A DNA stretch of 64,000 nt from JBLMYQ01 sp050260055 (lineage in GTDB: Bacteria > Bacillota > Clostridia > Acetivibrionales > UBA4821). Location: contig JBLNBO010000022.1 in NCBI GenBank assembly GCA_050260055.1, forward strand, positions 186,001 through 250,000, written 5' to 3'. The number at the start of each line of letters is the position of its first letter. Within the stretch, counting starts at the first letter, position 1. The notes beneath the pieces are model-generated. The model saw only the letters and a list, made by a program, of their open reading frames with translations, ran no database searches and was not told where the DNA came from. The position numbers and the translations under genes were made by a program. Below are positions 51,482 through 60,857 of the stretch, piece after piece.

Positions 51482-52597
51482 ATGCGTATTGATTTTAGAA
51501 ACTTGTTTATTAAACTGATAATTGGGTCTATATTAATTATTCTTGTTGTAAGTGTCGCAGACAACATTCTAAGACAGCATGATTTATATATTAAGTCAAA
51601 TCAAGGTAATAAAAACAATCAAATTCAAAATAGACATAATGATGTAAATATTAATAAGAAAGGAATAACTATAAGCTTTGTTGGAGATATTTTGCTTGCT
51701 TCAAGAATAGGACGCAAAATTGATTCTGAAGGGGCAAATTATCCTTTTGAAAAGGTAAAAGACTATCTCTCGTCAAGTGATTTAGCTGTAGGTAATCTTG
51801 AGTCATCAATTGCTGTTACAGGAACACCTGTGCAAGGAAAAGAATATACTTTCAGGGCCGATCCAAAAGTTATAGGGGGATTAAAATACTCAGGGCTTGA
51901 TATACTTAGTCTCGCAAACAATCATGTTTTAGACTTCGGAAAAGAAGCATTGGTTGAAACATTGGGGCATATTGAAGATGGCGGGCTTAGTTACATTGGA
52001 GCAGGAGAAGATATTGATGAAGCTTTTAAACCTGTAATTGTTGAAATAAAAAAGAAAAAAATTGCAGTATTTGGGGCAAGCAGGGTTATACCCGCGGTTT
52101 CATGGTATGCAGGCGAAAATGCGCCTGGCGTTGCTGGAGTCTATAATCCGGATAGGCTTATTGAGGAGATAAAAACTGTAAAAAGCAATGTTGATTATAT
52201 TATAGTATATATGCATTGGGGAACTGAAAAGGAAACAGTCAGCAACAAGATTCAAAGAAGCCTTGCAAGAAAAGTGATAGATAATGGTGCAGATGTTGTT
52301 GTTGGAACTCACCCGCATGTTCTTCAAGGATTTGAATTCTACAAAGGTAAAATTATTGCCTACAGCCTTGGAAATTTTATTTTTACCAACTATAATAATC
52401 CAACAATGATTTTAAATATTGTTCTTGACCAGAATGTACAATCTGCTGAAGTTGTTCCTTGCATGATACGCAGCTTTACTCCAGAGCCAACATATGATGA
52501 AAATGAAAAGCAGGAAATCTTTCAGATGCTTGAAGACAGATCTGTAAATGCTAAGATAGTTGATGGTAATGTATTTGAGTTTAATGCTGAGAATTGA
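51482..52597 (+). CDS. CapA-family (PGA_cap) calcineurin-like protein
   Basis: 371 residues. An N-terminal membrane anchor (about 11-28) precedes a metallophosphatase-like CapA domain (60-365). Motifs are FVGDILLASRIG, VGNLESSIA, LSLANNHVLDFG, GAGEDIDEA, VYMHWGTEKE and GTHPHVLQGFE, then YSLGNFIF. CapA proteins take part in poly-gamma-glutamate capsule export or attachment in Bacillus; stand-alone homologues are common in Clostridia with unknown role. AAGGAAG precedes the ATG. No capBC genes nearby, so capsule synthesis should not be assumed. Confidence 0.9.
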   Translation: MRIDFRNLFIKLIIGSILIILVVSVADNILRQHDLYIKSNQGNKNNQIQNRHNDVNINKKGITISFVGDILLASRIGRKIDSEGANYPFEKVKDYLSSSDLAVGNLESSIAVTGTPVQGKEYTFRADPKVIGGLKYSGLDILSLANNHVLDFGKEALVETLGHIEDGGLSYIGAGEDIDEAFKPVIVEIKKKKIAVFGASRVIPAVSWYAGENAPGVAGVYNPDRLIEEIKTVKSNVDYIIVYMHWGTEKETVSNKIQRSLARKVIDNGADVVVGTHPHVLQGFEFYKGKIIAYSLGNFIFTNYNNPTMILNIVLDQNVQSAEVVPCMIRSFTPEPTYDENEKQEIFQMLEDRSVNAKIVDGNVFEFNAEN

Positions 52598-52692
52598 CCG
52601 ATAAGATTATTTTTGTTAACATTTAATTATCATTTCTGATTAATCAACTAAATTAAGCAATTAAAAATAATCAAGAGAAGAAGGTAGAAAGA

Positions 52693-53445
52693 ATGAACGA
52701 ATTTGCATCTAATCCGGGTAAGAATCTGAATATTGAGGTAGATGGCCTTATGTATTCAAGAAACCCAATTAAAACTCATGTGGTTATGTCATCAGACAAG
52801 ATTGAAGAAGTTGTTGAAAAGTATGCAAAACCTTATTTACAAGAAGGGGATATGGTTTTTATAAGTGAAAAGATTGTTGCTATATCCCAGGGACGAGCAT
52901 TCCCGATTAAAGATATAAAGCCTTCACCATTAGCAAAGTTTCTTGTGAAGTTTGTACATAAATCTCCTCATGGAATAGGTCTAGGCAGTCCATGGACCAT
53001 GGAGCTTGCAATAAGAGATGCAGGTGCTTTAAAGATAATTTTTGCTGCTGGGATTTCTGCAATAACAAAGCTTTTCGGTATAAGAGGAGTCTTTTATATG
53101 GTGTGCGGAAAAAGAATTGCAGCTATTGACGGGCCATGTGCATATACGCTTCCACCTTATAACGAGTATGCAAAATTAGGGCCTGAGAATCCTGATAAAG
53201 TAGCAAGAATGTTGAAAGATAAATTTGGCTGCGAATTTATAGTTATTGATGCTAATGATTTGGGTGTTGTAATCTTAGGTAAGTCAAGCAAGAGCATTTC
53301 GGACAAGTTTTGTAAAGCTATGTTTAGGGACAACCCTCTTGGTCAGACTAAAGAGCAGACTCCTATTGCAATTATAAGGAAAGCAGAAACAGTAGAAAGT
53401 GGGCAAGCGCCAGTAGAAAGTGAAAACTTAACCGTGGTAGGTTAA
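52693..53445 (+). CDS. CofE-like (F420-0:glutamate ligase fold) protein
   Basis: 250 residues. The fold signature of coenzyme F420-0:gamma-glutamyl ligases is visible: GDMVFISEKIVAISQGR near the N-terminus and GIGLGSPWTMELAIRDAG. Later segments are GKRIAAIDGPC and EFIVIDANDLGVVILG. Clostridia do not normally make F420, so it may ligate glutamate to another molecule. AAGGTAG lies before the ATG. It follows the CapA-like gene by 95 bases and may share its transcript, then ends at a terminator. The CapA/CofE pairing is suggestive for glutamate polymer chemistry but unproven. Confidence 0.8.
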   Translation: MNEFASNPGKNLNIEVDGLMYSRNPIKTHVVMSSDKIEEVVEKYAKPYLQEGDMVFISEKIVAISQGRAFPIKDIKPSPLAKFLVKFVHKSPHGIGLGSPWTMELAIRDAGALKIIFAAGISAITKLFGIRGVFYMVCGKRIAAIDGPCAYTLPPYNEYAKLGPENPDKVARMLKDKFGCEFIVIDANDLGVVILGKSSKSISDKFCKAMFRDNPLGQTKEQTPIAIIRKAETVESGQAPVESENLTVVG

Positions 53446-53454
53446 CGATAAATA

Positions 53455-53488
53455 AAAAAGGTTTTCGAAAAACGAAAACCTTTTTTAG
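53455..53488. terminator. Bidirectional terminator
   Basis: AAAAAAGGTTTTCG pairs with CGAAAACCTTTTTT around AAAAA, serving the CofE-like gene and the convergent 209-aa gene. Confidence 0.85.
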
Positions 53489-53497
53489 ATTTTTTAA

Positions 53498-54127
53498 CTA
53501 TCCCTCATTCAAAAGCTTTTTCTCAACTTTCAGTATTCTTGAAATGAGAGCTTCATCTCTGACTACTTCATATTGTCTTTTACCTGCGCCGTCAATTGTT
53601 ATTATGCAGCAAAGATTGGCATCCTTTTTATATTCATTTCTGTCGGTTGGATGCATTATACAGCAAATTAAGTCATCAACTTGGAAATCCTTCATCCCAA
53701 TAAAGAACTCGGGGTTTCCATCTTTATTTATCAACTCAACCTTTTCGGATTCTTTGTAAGCTTCAAAGCCGAGAGCTAGCTCATAGAATTGGTGAGACCA
53801 CTGCAAAAACAATCTGGAGTAAGCGCCTTCAGAAGGATTTAGATGCTCATTCCAAGCATCTTCAACAAGAAGGAGCTCCTTGTTTTTTAAGGTTGCAAAT
53901 AGCTCGATATATTTTTCATCACCATTTTCGTAACTTACAAAAAGTATAATCGGTTTATCGCTTTCAGATGAAATATCAACCGGATCTACAACTACAAAGT
54001 TCTTTTCGCCGATAGAAGCCTTTGCTTTAATTAGATACTTTCTGTTTAGATACGATATAATTTGGTTGTTATCGAGTATTAATTCCATGAATACCTTTGG
54101 TTCGGCCATATTCCGCTTACGTGACAT
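53498..54127 (-). CDS. Hypothetical protein, 209 aa, with two DUF1292-like halves
   Basis: AGGAGG lies seven bases before ATG 54127. The sequence is acidic and beta-rich. It has no signal peptide or membrane segment. The N-terminal half (about 10-95) contains FVVVDPVDISSES and YIELFATLKNKELLLVEDAW, with the spacing of DUF1292-type proteins (short acidic beta proteins). A similar strand order recurs at 120-200. I cannot confirm the family. It faces away from ileS across a long leader region. Confidence 0.6.
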   Translation of the reverse strand: MSRKRNMAEPKVFMELILDNNQIISYLNRKYLIKAKASIGEKNFVVVDPVDISSESDKPIILFVSYENGDEKYIELFATLKNKELLLVEDAWNEHLNPSEGAYSRLFLQWSHQFYELALGFEAYKESEKVELINKDGNPEFFIGMKDFQVDDLICCIMHPTDRNEYKKDANLCCIITIDGAGKRQYEVVRDEALISRILKVEKKLLNEG

Positions 54128-54362
54128 CCTATAACCTCCTTTTTAACTTCTTTTTTATTCTTCAAAGTGTTTTAGACTCCTTATCAAATATTTTGATGAG
54201 GACCGATTATAATATACTAATTGTATAAATATGGAATATAAAAATATTATCATAACTAATTTATTAAAGCAATTAATAAAGCATTTTAGAAATTTAGTAT
54301 AAATGTTCTGCAAATTATTGACGGTTAAATTAATATAAAGTATAATTCAACATAATTAAATA

Positions 54363-54590
54363 ATTAAAAGCTATGAAAGGGAAGAGTAAGCTTGTGCAAA
54401 AGCCTAAAGAGAGCCGGGACAGGTGAAAGCCGGCGGCAGAGCGAAGAAGAAAATCACCCTGGAGCTGCTAACTGAAATGAGTAGGTCTAGACGTTAATCG
54501 CGTTAAGATTAATCAAGTGAGCAAAGTTTCTTTGCTAATTTGGGTGGTACCGCGCTTAACCTGCGTCCCTATTTGGGACACAGGTTTTTT
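54363..54590 (+). promoter_or_regulatory. T-box leader of ileS, Ile (ATC) specifier
   Basis: Stem I runs with AGAGAG (about 54407-54412) and GNUG-type segments. A specifier-loop region reads AAGAAAATCACC, with ATC at 54453-54455 as the Ile codon. The T-box GGGTGGTACCGCG lies at 54542-54554. The terminator AACCTGcGTCCC...GGGACacAGGTTTTTT follows at about 54558-54590. Uncharged tRNA-Ile would stabilise the antiterminator and allow ileS transcription. It is 370 bases from the ileS start because a repeat is inserted between. Confidence 0.88.
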
Positions 54591-54607
54591 GTTATCCATT
54601 GAAAACG

Positions 54608-54726
54608 GTGATAAGCGTCGCATAACTGTGTCAGTCTTCACCAGTAAAATGCTCACATATTAAATATATGCTCCGCTTTTACTGGCTTGACTTCCTTGTT
54701 TTGCTCGCTTCTGACCATTTTCATTA
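54608..54726 (+). repeat. Family B structured repeat, copy B1 (in the ileS leader)
   Basis: It starts GTGATAAGCGTCGCATAACTG. A perfect stem CCAGTAAAA/TTTTACTGG encloses TGCTCAC-ATA...TAT-ATGCTCCGC. A longer-range pair GTCAG/CTGAC closes it, near the end CTCGCTTCTGAC. It aligns with copies at 59056-59162 (minus strand), 61930-62045 and 62058-62275. Confidence 0.75.
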
Positions 54727-54734
54727 AATGGAAT

Positions 54735-54895
54735 GATAATTTTCGTGCTGATATGTAAATAAGCTTCGGAGTCTCTATGACTAGTTTTGAAAAAACTCGG
54801 AAAAGTTTTTTCTTGTACCATTAAAGCCGCCACGGCAATTGAGTGGCGACTTTTCCGCCGATTTTGGTCGGTCAAAAGCGGCATAAAAGAAAAGC
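54735..54895 (-). repeat. Family A repeat, short copy joined to B1
   Basis: On the minus strand it carries the body start TGCCGCTTTTGACCG, then GGCGGAAAAGTCGCCACT, as in the 11.7 and 35.6 kb copies. It is missing the middle of the body and runs into a B element (AGAAGCGAGCAAAACAAGG). Composite of A and B within the ileS transcript. Confidence 0.65.
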
Positions 54896-54959
54896 TTCAA
54901 AGACACTATAAATACTATCCAGATATTTAATTTAAATAGAAAAAGAGAGGAAGAAAACT

Positions 54960-57725
54960 ATGGACTACAGCAACACTTTAAATCTACCAAAAACCGATTT
55001 CCCAATGAGGGCGAATCTGCCGGAGAGAGAGCCGGAGATATTAAAACAATGGCAAGAAAAAGATATTTATAAAATGCAGATGGAAAAGAATAAGGACAAA
55101 CCAACCTACATTCTGCATGATGGGCCTCCTTATGCAAATGGAGATATCCACATCGGGCATGCATTAAACAAAATTCTTAAAGATATCGTTATTAAATACA
55201 AAGCACTCCGCGGATTCCGTACACCGTATGTTCCAGGATGGGACACTCATGGGCTTCCGACTGAATTGAGAGCTATTAAAATGTTGAATATAAACAGGCA
55301 GGAAATAAGCCCGGTTGAGCTTAGACGGTTATGCAGGGATTTTGCGCTGGGGTTTGTTGATAAGCAAAGAGAACAGTTTAAGAGACTTGGAATTGTTGGA
55401 GATTGGGATCATCCCTATATTACTCTTGACCCGAAATTTGAAGCTAAGCAGATTGAAGTTTTCGGCGAAATGGCTAAAAAAGGTTATATTTATAAAGGCT
55501 TAAGGCCTGTTTATTGGTGCGCTGACTGTGAAACTGCTTTGGCTGAAGCTGAAATTGAATACGCAGAAGACAAGAATAAATCTATATTTGTTAAATTTGA
55601 AGTCAAAAACGATAAGGGACTTTTTGCAGGAATCAAAGAAAAAATATATTTCGTAATCTGGACCACAACCACCTGGACTTTGCCAGGAAACATGGCTGTT
55701 TGCCTTAATGCAGACTTTAACTATGCATTGATAAAAATAGATAATGAAGTATATGTTATGGCTGAAGACCTTGTTGAAAGTGTGATGAAGCAGGCAGGGA
55801 TTTCCTCCTATGAAATAGTAAAGAAAATTAAGGGAAACCAACTAGAAGGCATTATTTGCAAACATCCATTTTTCGATAGAGATTCGGTAGTTATAAATGG
55901 AGATCACGTTACTCTTGAAGCCGGCACCGGATGTGTTCACACTGCACCCGGACATGGGCAGGAAGACTTCCAGGTTTGTCAGAAATACAATATTGAAGTT
56001 GTTGTGCCTGTTGATGATAAGGGTTGTATGAATGAATTGGCAGGGCAATTCAAAGGATTATTTTATAAAAAAGCAAATAAGGCTATTTATGAAGAGTTAA
56101 AATCAAGTGGACACCTTTTTGCTGAAGCAGAAGTAACCCACCAATATCCGCATTGTTGGAGGTGTAAAGAGCCAATACTATTCAGGGCAACTAAACAGTG
56201 GTTTGCTTCAGTTGATGGTTTCAGGGAGGAAGCCCTAAAAGCAATAAAAAGTGTTAAATGGGTTCCGGAATGGGGCGAAGAAAGAATAACCAGCATGGTT
56301 AGAGACAGAAACGATTGGTGTATATCCAGACAGAGATACTGGGGTGTGCCGATTCCGATATTCTACTGCAAGGACTGTGATGAAGTTCTTGTAAATGATA
56401 CAACTATTAATGCTGTAAAAGAGCTTTTTGCTGAAAAAGGCTCGGATGCATGGTATCAGATGGAAGCAAAAGATATTCTTCCTGCAGGAACAAAATGTAA
56501 ATGCGGGTGCACTAACTTCACAAAAGAAAAAGACATAATGGATGTTTGGTTCGATTCTGGTTCTACACATGAAACCGTTTTGGAAACAAGACCGGACTTG
56601 AGTTGGCCTGCAGATATGTATCTTGAAGGGAGCGATCAGCATAGAGGCTGGTTCCAATCGTCGCTTCTTACAGCTGTTGCAACAAGAGGCTTAGCACCTT
56701 ATAAGACAGTATTGACACATGGATATACTGTTGATGGCGAAGGGAAAAAGATGTCAAAATCGCTGGGAAATGGAATTGACCCGCTGGAAATTATAAAAGA
56801 ATTTGGAGCAGATGTATTGAGACTTTGGGTTGCATCTGCTGATTATCAAAACGATGTAAGGGTTTCAAAAGAAATCATCAAACAGATGTCCGAAGTTTAT
56901 AGAAAAATCAGAAATACAGCGAGATTTATACTTGGAAATATCTCTGATTTTGAGCCTGATGCTCACGGTGTGCAGTATTCAGAGCTTCAGGAAATAGACA
57001 AATGGGCGCTTATGAAGCTTATGAAGCTTATCAACAGAGTTACCCAAGCCTTTGAAGATTATGAGTATCATGTAGTATATCATTCTATTCATAATTTCTG
57101 TGTTGTTGATATGAGCAACTTTTATCTTGATATTATAAAAGATAGGCTTTACACCTCAAAAGCTGATTCTGTAGAAAGAAGATCAGCTCAGACGGCTATG
57201 TATGAAATTCTCGATGCACTGGTAAGAATGCTTACGCCTATGCTTGCGTTCACAACCGAAGAAATCTGGCAGTATATGCCTCATAGAAAATCACATGATA
57301 AGGAAAGCATATTGCTGAACGAGTGGCCGACAGTTAATGAAAAATATATTGATGAAAAGCTCGAAGAAAAATGGAACAAAATCCTTGATATTAGAAGCGA
57401 TGTATCAAAAGCATTAGAAGTAGCTAGAACTGAGAAAGTTATCGGACATTCATTGAATGCAAAGGTTACATTATATGCTGACGAAAAGAACCTTGCTTTC
57501 TTAAGCGGAATAAAAGATGATTTGGTAACAATCTTCATTGTTTCGGCTGTTGAACTTGCAAAGGGTTCAGCAGGGTTGGCTAAAGGCGAATTGACAGGGC
57601 TTGAAATCAAGGTTGAAAGTGCCCATGGAGATAAGTGCGAAAGATGCTGGATGTACAGCGAGTCAGTAGGAAAAGATGCGGAGCATCCGACATTATGTGG
57701 ACGCTGCAGCAGTGTAGTTAAATAG
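54960..57725 (+). CDS. ileS: Isoleucine--tRNA ligase
   Basis: 921 residues. Class I motifs: PPYANGDIHIGHA (HIGH), and KMSKSLGN (KMSKS). The CP1 editing domain has WTTTTWTLPGNMAV and GTGCVHTAPGHG. The C-terminal zinc finger reads CERCWMY...CGRC. It charges tRNA-Ile and edits valine. GAGAGG precedes the ATG. Expression is governed by the T-box upstream; the mRNA also carries the inserted A/B repeat. A large nested hairpin ends the transcript. Confidence 0.98.
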   Translation: MDYSNTLNLPKTDFPMRANLPEREPEILKQWQEKDIYKMQMEKNKDKPTYILHDGPPYANGDIHIGHALNKILKDIVIKYKALRGFRTPYVPGWDTHGLPTELRAIKMLNINRQEISPVELRRLCRDFALGFVDKQREQFKRLGIVGDWDHPYITLDPKFEAKQIEVFGEMAKKGYIYKGLRPVYWCADCETALAEAEIEYAEDKNKSIFVKFEVKNDKGLFAGIKEKIYFVIWTTTTWTLPGNMAVCLNADFNYALIKIDNEVYVMAEDLVESVMKQAGISSYEIVKKIKGNQLEGIICKHPFFDRDSVVINGDHVTLEAGTGCVHTAPGHGQEDFQVCQKYNIEVVVPVDDKGCMNELAGQFKGLFYKKANKAIYEELKSSGHLFAEAEVTHQYPHCWRCKEPILFRATKQWFASVDGFREEALKAIKSVKWVPEWGEERITSMVRDRNDWCISRQRYWGVPIPIFYCKDCDEVLVNDTTINAVKELFAEKGSDAWYQMEAKDILPAGTKCKCGCTNFTKEKDIMDVWFDSGSTHETVLETRPDLSWPADMYLEGSDQHRGWFQSSLLTAVATRGLAPYKTVLTHGYTVDGEGKKMSKSLGNGIDPLEIIKEFGADVLRLWVASADYQNDVRVSKEIIKQMSEVYRKIRNTARFILGNISDFEPDAHGVQYSELQEIDKWALMKLMKLINRVTQAFEDYEYHVVYHSIHNFCVVDMSNFYLDIIKDRLYTSKADSVERRSAQTAMYEILDALVRMLTPMLAFTTEEIWQYMPHRKSHDKESILLNEWPTVNEKYIDEKLEEKWNKILDIRSDVSKALEVARTEKVIGHSLNAKVTLYADEKNLAFLSGIKDDLVTIFIVSAVELAKGSAGLAKGELTGLEIKVESAHGDKCERCWMYSESVGKDAEHPTLCGRCSSVVK

Positions 57726-57759
57726 GTTGCAAAAAGTGACGAAATAAGCTCAGAGGAGA

Positions 57760-57828
57760 TTACTCTAAATAAATAAAGATTACCAGTAGATATTTACTGG
57801 TAATTTTTCTTTATTTAGAGTAACTTTT
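57760..57828 (+). terminator. Large nested terminator after ileS
   Basis: Outer arms TTACTCTAAATAAA and TTTATTTAGAGTAA enclose TTACCAGTA/TACTGGTAA. Both levels are followed by T-rich runs. Confidence 0.8.
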
Positions 57829-57867
57829 AAAGTATAATATCACTATCAAAACTTAAGGAGTAATTTT

Positions 57868-58944
57868 ATGCCAATAGTTTATGTTCCACTTGGTGAACGT
57901 AGTTATAACATACATATATTTGACAGTTTTATCAATCTTGCAGAATCTGCGCTAGCCCCATATAAAAATTGTAAAATATTAATTGTTGTTGACTCTAATG
58001 TAGATAAAGTTTTTTCTGCTCAGTGCATTAAAGAAATTGAAAAAATAGGTGCGTTCCCTTTTAAGTATGTTTTTCCTGCAGGAGAGGAAAATAAAAATTT
58101 AGGGACTGTAAATAATATATTTAAATACTGTTTAAAAAACAAATTTGAGCGTGGAGATGCAATTATTGCTCTTGGCGGAGGCGTTACAGGAGATGTTGCA
58201 GGTTTTGCCGCAGCTACATATATGAGAGGGATTAATTTTATCCAGATTCCAACAAGCGTTTTGGCACAATGCGACAGCAGTATTGGCGGTAAGGTTGGAG
58301 TCGATTTTGAAGGCGTGAAAAATGTCATAGGTGCTTTCTATCAGCCGAAAGTGGTATATATTAATGTATCTGCCTTAAAAACCTTGCCGGAAAGAGAATA
58401 TTTATCTGGTTTTGGCGAAATTGTTAAACATGCAATAATTAAGGATGAATTATTTTTTAAGTACCTTGAAGATAATGTTGATGCACTATATGCAAGAGAT
58501 ACACAGGTCTTATCAACAGTAATTGAAAAAAACTGCAAGATTAAAGCGGAGATAGTTTCAGTTGACGAAAGAGAAGATGGGTTAAGAGAGATTTTAAATT
58601 TTGGGCATACAATAGGACATGCTATTGAAAGTGAAGGAGATTTTTCTATGCTTCACGGAGAGTGTGTTTCTGTAGGAATAGTTGCTATATCTAATATTGC
58701 AGTAAGGATGGGAATACTCTCAGTAAATGATTTTAATCGAATAGTTAAGCTTCTTCAAAAGCTAAAACTACCTGTTATATGTAAGGGACTTGATGTTGAG
58801 GATATATATTCTCTAATGAAGTTGGATAAAAAAGTTAAAAAGGGAAGAATAAACTTCATAGTTCCAGTAAAAATTGGAGAAGTGCGAATAACGTCAAATA
58901 TTGATGAGAATATTATAAAAGAAGCTATACACGATGTCTTGTAG
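57868..58944 (+). CDS. aroB: 3-dehydroquinate synthase
   Basis: 358 residues, standard length. It converts DAHP to 3-dehydroquinate in the shikimate pathway using NAD+ and a metal. Visible motifs are FPAGEENKNLGTV, ALGGGVTGDVAGFAAATYMRG, PTSVLAQCDSSIGGKVGVD, the metal-binding ESGFGEIVKHAI-like segment, and NFGHTIGHAIE. Other aro genes are not in the window. TAAGGAG lies nine bases before the ATG. A hairpin CTAGC...GCTAG follows near 58993-59020. Confidence 0.97.
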   Translation: MPIVYVPLGERSYNIHIFDSFINLAESALAPYKNCKILIVVDSNVDKVFSAQCIKEIEKIGAFPFKYVFPAGEENKNLGTVNNIFKYCLKNKFERGDAIIALGGGVTGDVAGFAAATYMRGINFIQIPTSVLAQCDSSIGGKVGVDFEGVKNVIGAFYQPKVVYINVSALKTLPEREYLSGFGEIVKHAIIKDELFFKYLEDNVDALYARDTQVLSTVIEKNCKIKAEIVSVDEREDGLREILNFGHTIGHAIESEGDFSMLHGECVSVGIVAISNIAVRMGILSVNDFNRIVKLLQKLKLPVICKGLDVEDIYSLMKLDKKVKKGRINFIVPVKIGEVRITSNIDENIIKEAIHDVL

Positions 58945-59055
58945 ACATTGACAAAGAAATATTAAAATGATAGTTTTTTTGTACAACTCACCTCTAGCAC
59001 CTCTCTAGATAGAGAAGCTAGGAGAAGACAATGAGTAAAAAATATAATAAAAAAA

Positions 59056-59162
59056 CGGCAGAAGCGAGGAGAACAAGGAAGATTAGGAAAGAGCAGCGGA
59101 GCGTATTTTTATACGTGAGCAGCGAAAGACGAAATCTGACACAGTAATCCGACGCTTATTGC
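59056..59162 (-). repeat. Family B structured repeat, copy B2 (upstream of nifS)
   Basis: On the minus strand: CAATAAGCGTCGGATTACTG, then GTCAG, then TGCTCAC-GTAT-AAAA-ATAC-GCTCCGC, then CTTCCTTGTTCTCCTCGCTT. It aligns base by base with B1. The start of a 37-codon basic frame at 59031 is inside; I do not call it a gene. Confidence 0.7.
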
Positions 59163-59186
59163 GTTTTTGTTAAGGAGATGATACTA

Positions 59187-60374
59187 ATGGACAAGTTTAT
59201 ATACATGGATCATTCTGCTACAACGCCGGTTAAAAAAGAAGTATTGGATGAAATGCTGCCTTATTTTAGCGAGAAATTTGGCAATCCTTCTTCTATATAT
59301 TCAATTGGTAGAGAAAGCAAGAAAGCCATTGAGGAAGCTAGGGAAAAAACAGCAAAATCCCTTGGGGCGAATCCAAGCGAAATCTATTTTACTTCCGGGG
59401 GAAGTGAATCAGATAACTGGGCAATTAAAGGTGTTGCTTATGCAAATAAATCTAAAGGTAATCATATAATAACTTCCTGCATTGAGCACCATGCTGTTCT
59501 AAATACATGTAAGTTCCTTGAAAATGATGGTTTTGAGGTTACTTATTTGCCGGTTGATTCTGAGGGATTGATTTCAATTGAAGATTTAAAGAGGGCAATC
59601 AAACCTGAAACCATCCTCGTTTCAATAATGTTTGCGAATAATGAGATAGGTACAATTCAACCTATTAAAGAAATTGGTGAAATCACAAGAGAGAAAGGAA
59701 TATATTTTCATACTGATGCGGTTCAAGCCATTGGAAATGTAAGAATTGATGTTCAAGATATGAAAATTGACTTACTTTCGCTCTCTGCACATAAATTCTA
59801 CGGACCTAAAGGAATAGGAGCTTTATATATAAAAAAGAATGTCAAGATTTCTTCATTTATTCAAGGAGGAGGTCAAGAAAGAGGAAGAAGGGCAAGTACT
59901 GAAAATGTAGCTGGTATTGTAGGTTTAGGTAAAGCAATTGAGATTGCATCAAACAATGTTGAAAACTATAATGCTAAACTTCTTAAACTTAGAAAAATGC
60001 TTATTGATGGTATCATTGGAACAGTACCTTTTGTAAGAATAAATGGACATCCGGAAAAAAGGCTTCCAGGAAACGCAAACTTTTCATTTCAATTTATTGA
60101 AGGAGAATCATTACTCTTAATGCTTGATATGAAAGGAATTGCAGGTTCAAGCGGTTCAGCTTGTTCATCCGGTTCACTTGACCCATCACATGTTTTATTA
60201 GGAATAGGGTTAACCCATGAAATTGCGCATGGCTCGCTAAGGCTTACTTTAGGAGAGTGCAATACCGAAGAAGATATAAATTATGTTTTACAAACTATAC
60301 CTCCAATAGTTGAGAGGTTGCGTGAAATGTCCCCATTATATGAAAAAATATTAAGAGGTGAAAAAAATGTATAG
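59187..60374 (+). CDS. nifS: Cysteine desulfurase (NifS/IscS type)
   Basis: 395 residues from ATG 59187; AAGGAG (59172-59177) touches the ATG at 59178 and is nine bases from 59187. PLP-enzyme motifs: MDHSATTPV, SGGSESDNWAIKG, ESIVSIMFANNEIGTIQ-like, and the PLP lysine in LSLSAHKFYGPKG. The mobile-loop cysteine is in GSSGSACSSGSLDPSH. It supplies sulfur from cysteine for clusters and thiolated tRNA. It overlaps nifU and is two genes before mnmA, so sulfur relay to both is likely. Confidence 0.96.
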   Translation: MDKFIYMDHSATTPVKKEVLDEMLPYFSEKFGNPSSIYSIGRESKKAIEEAREKTAKSLGANPSEIYFTSGGSESDNWAIKGVAYANKSKGNHIITSCIEHHAVLNTCKFLENDGFEVTYLPVDSEGLISIEDLKRAIKPETILVSIMFANNEIGTIQPIKEIGEITREKGIYFHTDAVQAIGNVRIDVQDMKIDLLSLSAHKFYGPKGIGALYIKKNVKISSFIQGGGQERGRRASTENVAGIVGLGKAIEIASNNVENYNAKLLKLRKMLIDGIIGTVPFVRINGHPEKRLPGNANFSFQFIEGESLLLMLDMKGIAGSSGSACSSGSLDPSHVLLGIGLTHEIAHGSLRLTLGECNTEEDINYVLQTIPPIVERLREMSPLYEKILRGEKNV

Positions 60375-60804
60375 TCAAAAAGTAATGGACCATTTTTCAA
60401 ACCCTAGAAATGTAGGGGAAATTGAAAATGCAGATGGAATAGGTGAAGTTGGGAATGCAAAATGTGGAGATATAATGAAAATGTATCTTAAAATAGAGAA
60501 TGACATAATCGTTGATGCAAAATTCAAAACCTTTGGATGCGGCGCAGCTGTGGCAACAAGCAGTATGGCTACTGAATTAGTAAAAGGGAAAACTATTGAA
60601 GAGGCATTAAAGCTTACAAATCAAGCAGTTGCTGAGGCTTTGGATGGGCTTCCTCCAGTTAAAATGCATTGCTCGAATCTTGCAGAAGAAGCAATTAAGA
60701 CAGCGATAGATGATTATCTTGTAAAATCAGGGCGCAAGCCGCTTACTTCTGGCTGCCCAGGCTGTTGTAATAAGTGCCATTGTGATGATGAAGGGTGCGA
60801 ATAA
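60367..60804 (+). CDS. nifU: NifU/IscU-type iron-sulfur cluster scaffold
   Basis: 145 residues from ATG 60367, overlapping nifS by eight bases; GAGGTG precedes it. The three scaffold cysteines are in GNAKCGD, FGCGAAVATSS and KMHCSNLAEEA. A C-terminal extension (about 125-145) adds six cysteines in GCPGCCNKCHCDDEGCE. This tail is not in the minimal IscU and may bind a metal or a partner. Clusters built here go to apo-proteins. Confidence 0.94.
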   Translation: MYSQKVMDHFSNPRNVGEIENADGIGEVGNAKCGDIMKMYLKIENDIIVDAKFKTFGCGAAVATSSMATELVKGKTIEEALKLTNQAVAEALDGLPPVKMHCSNLAEEAIKTAIDDYLVKSGRKPLTSGCPGCCNKCHCDDEGCE

Positions 60805-60857
60805 CATGGTAAGGGAAGCTCGGTAAACCTCCATAAATTGAAGAAAGGATTTCAATT

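Noticed and set aside
54660..54884. 74-aa minus-strand frame between the T-box and ileS
   Set aside because: Entirely within the composite A/B repeat; no ribosome site.
59031..59144. 37-aa very basic frame with GGAG upstream
   Set aside because: Lies inside family B copy B2, and the equivalent frame is shifted in B1; probably chance.
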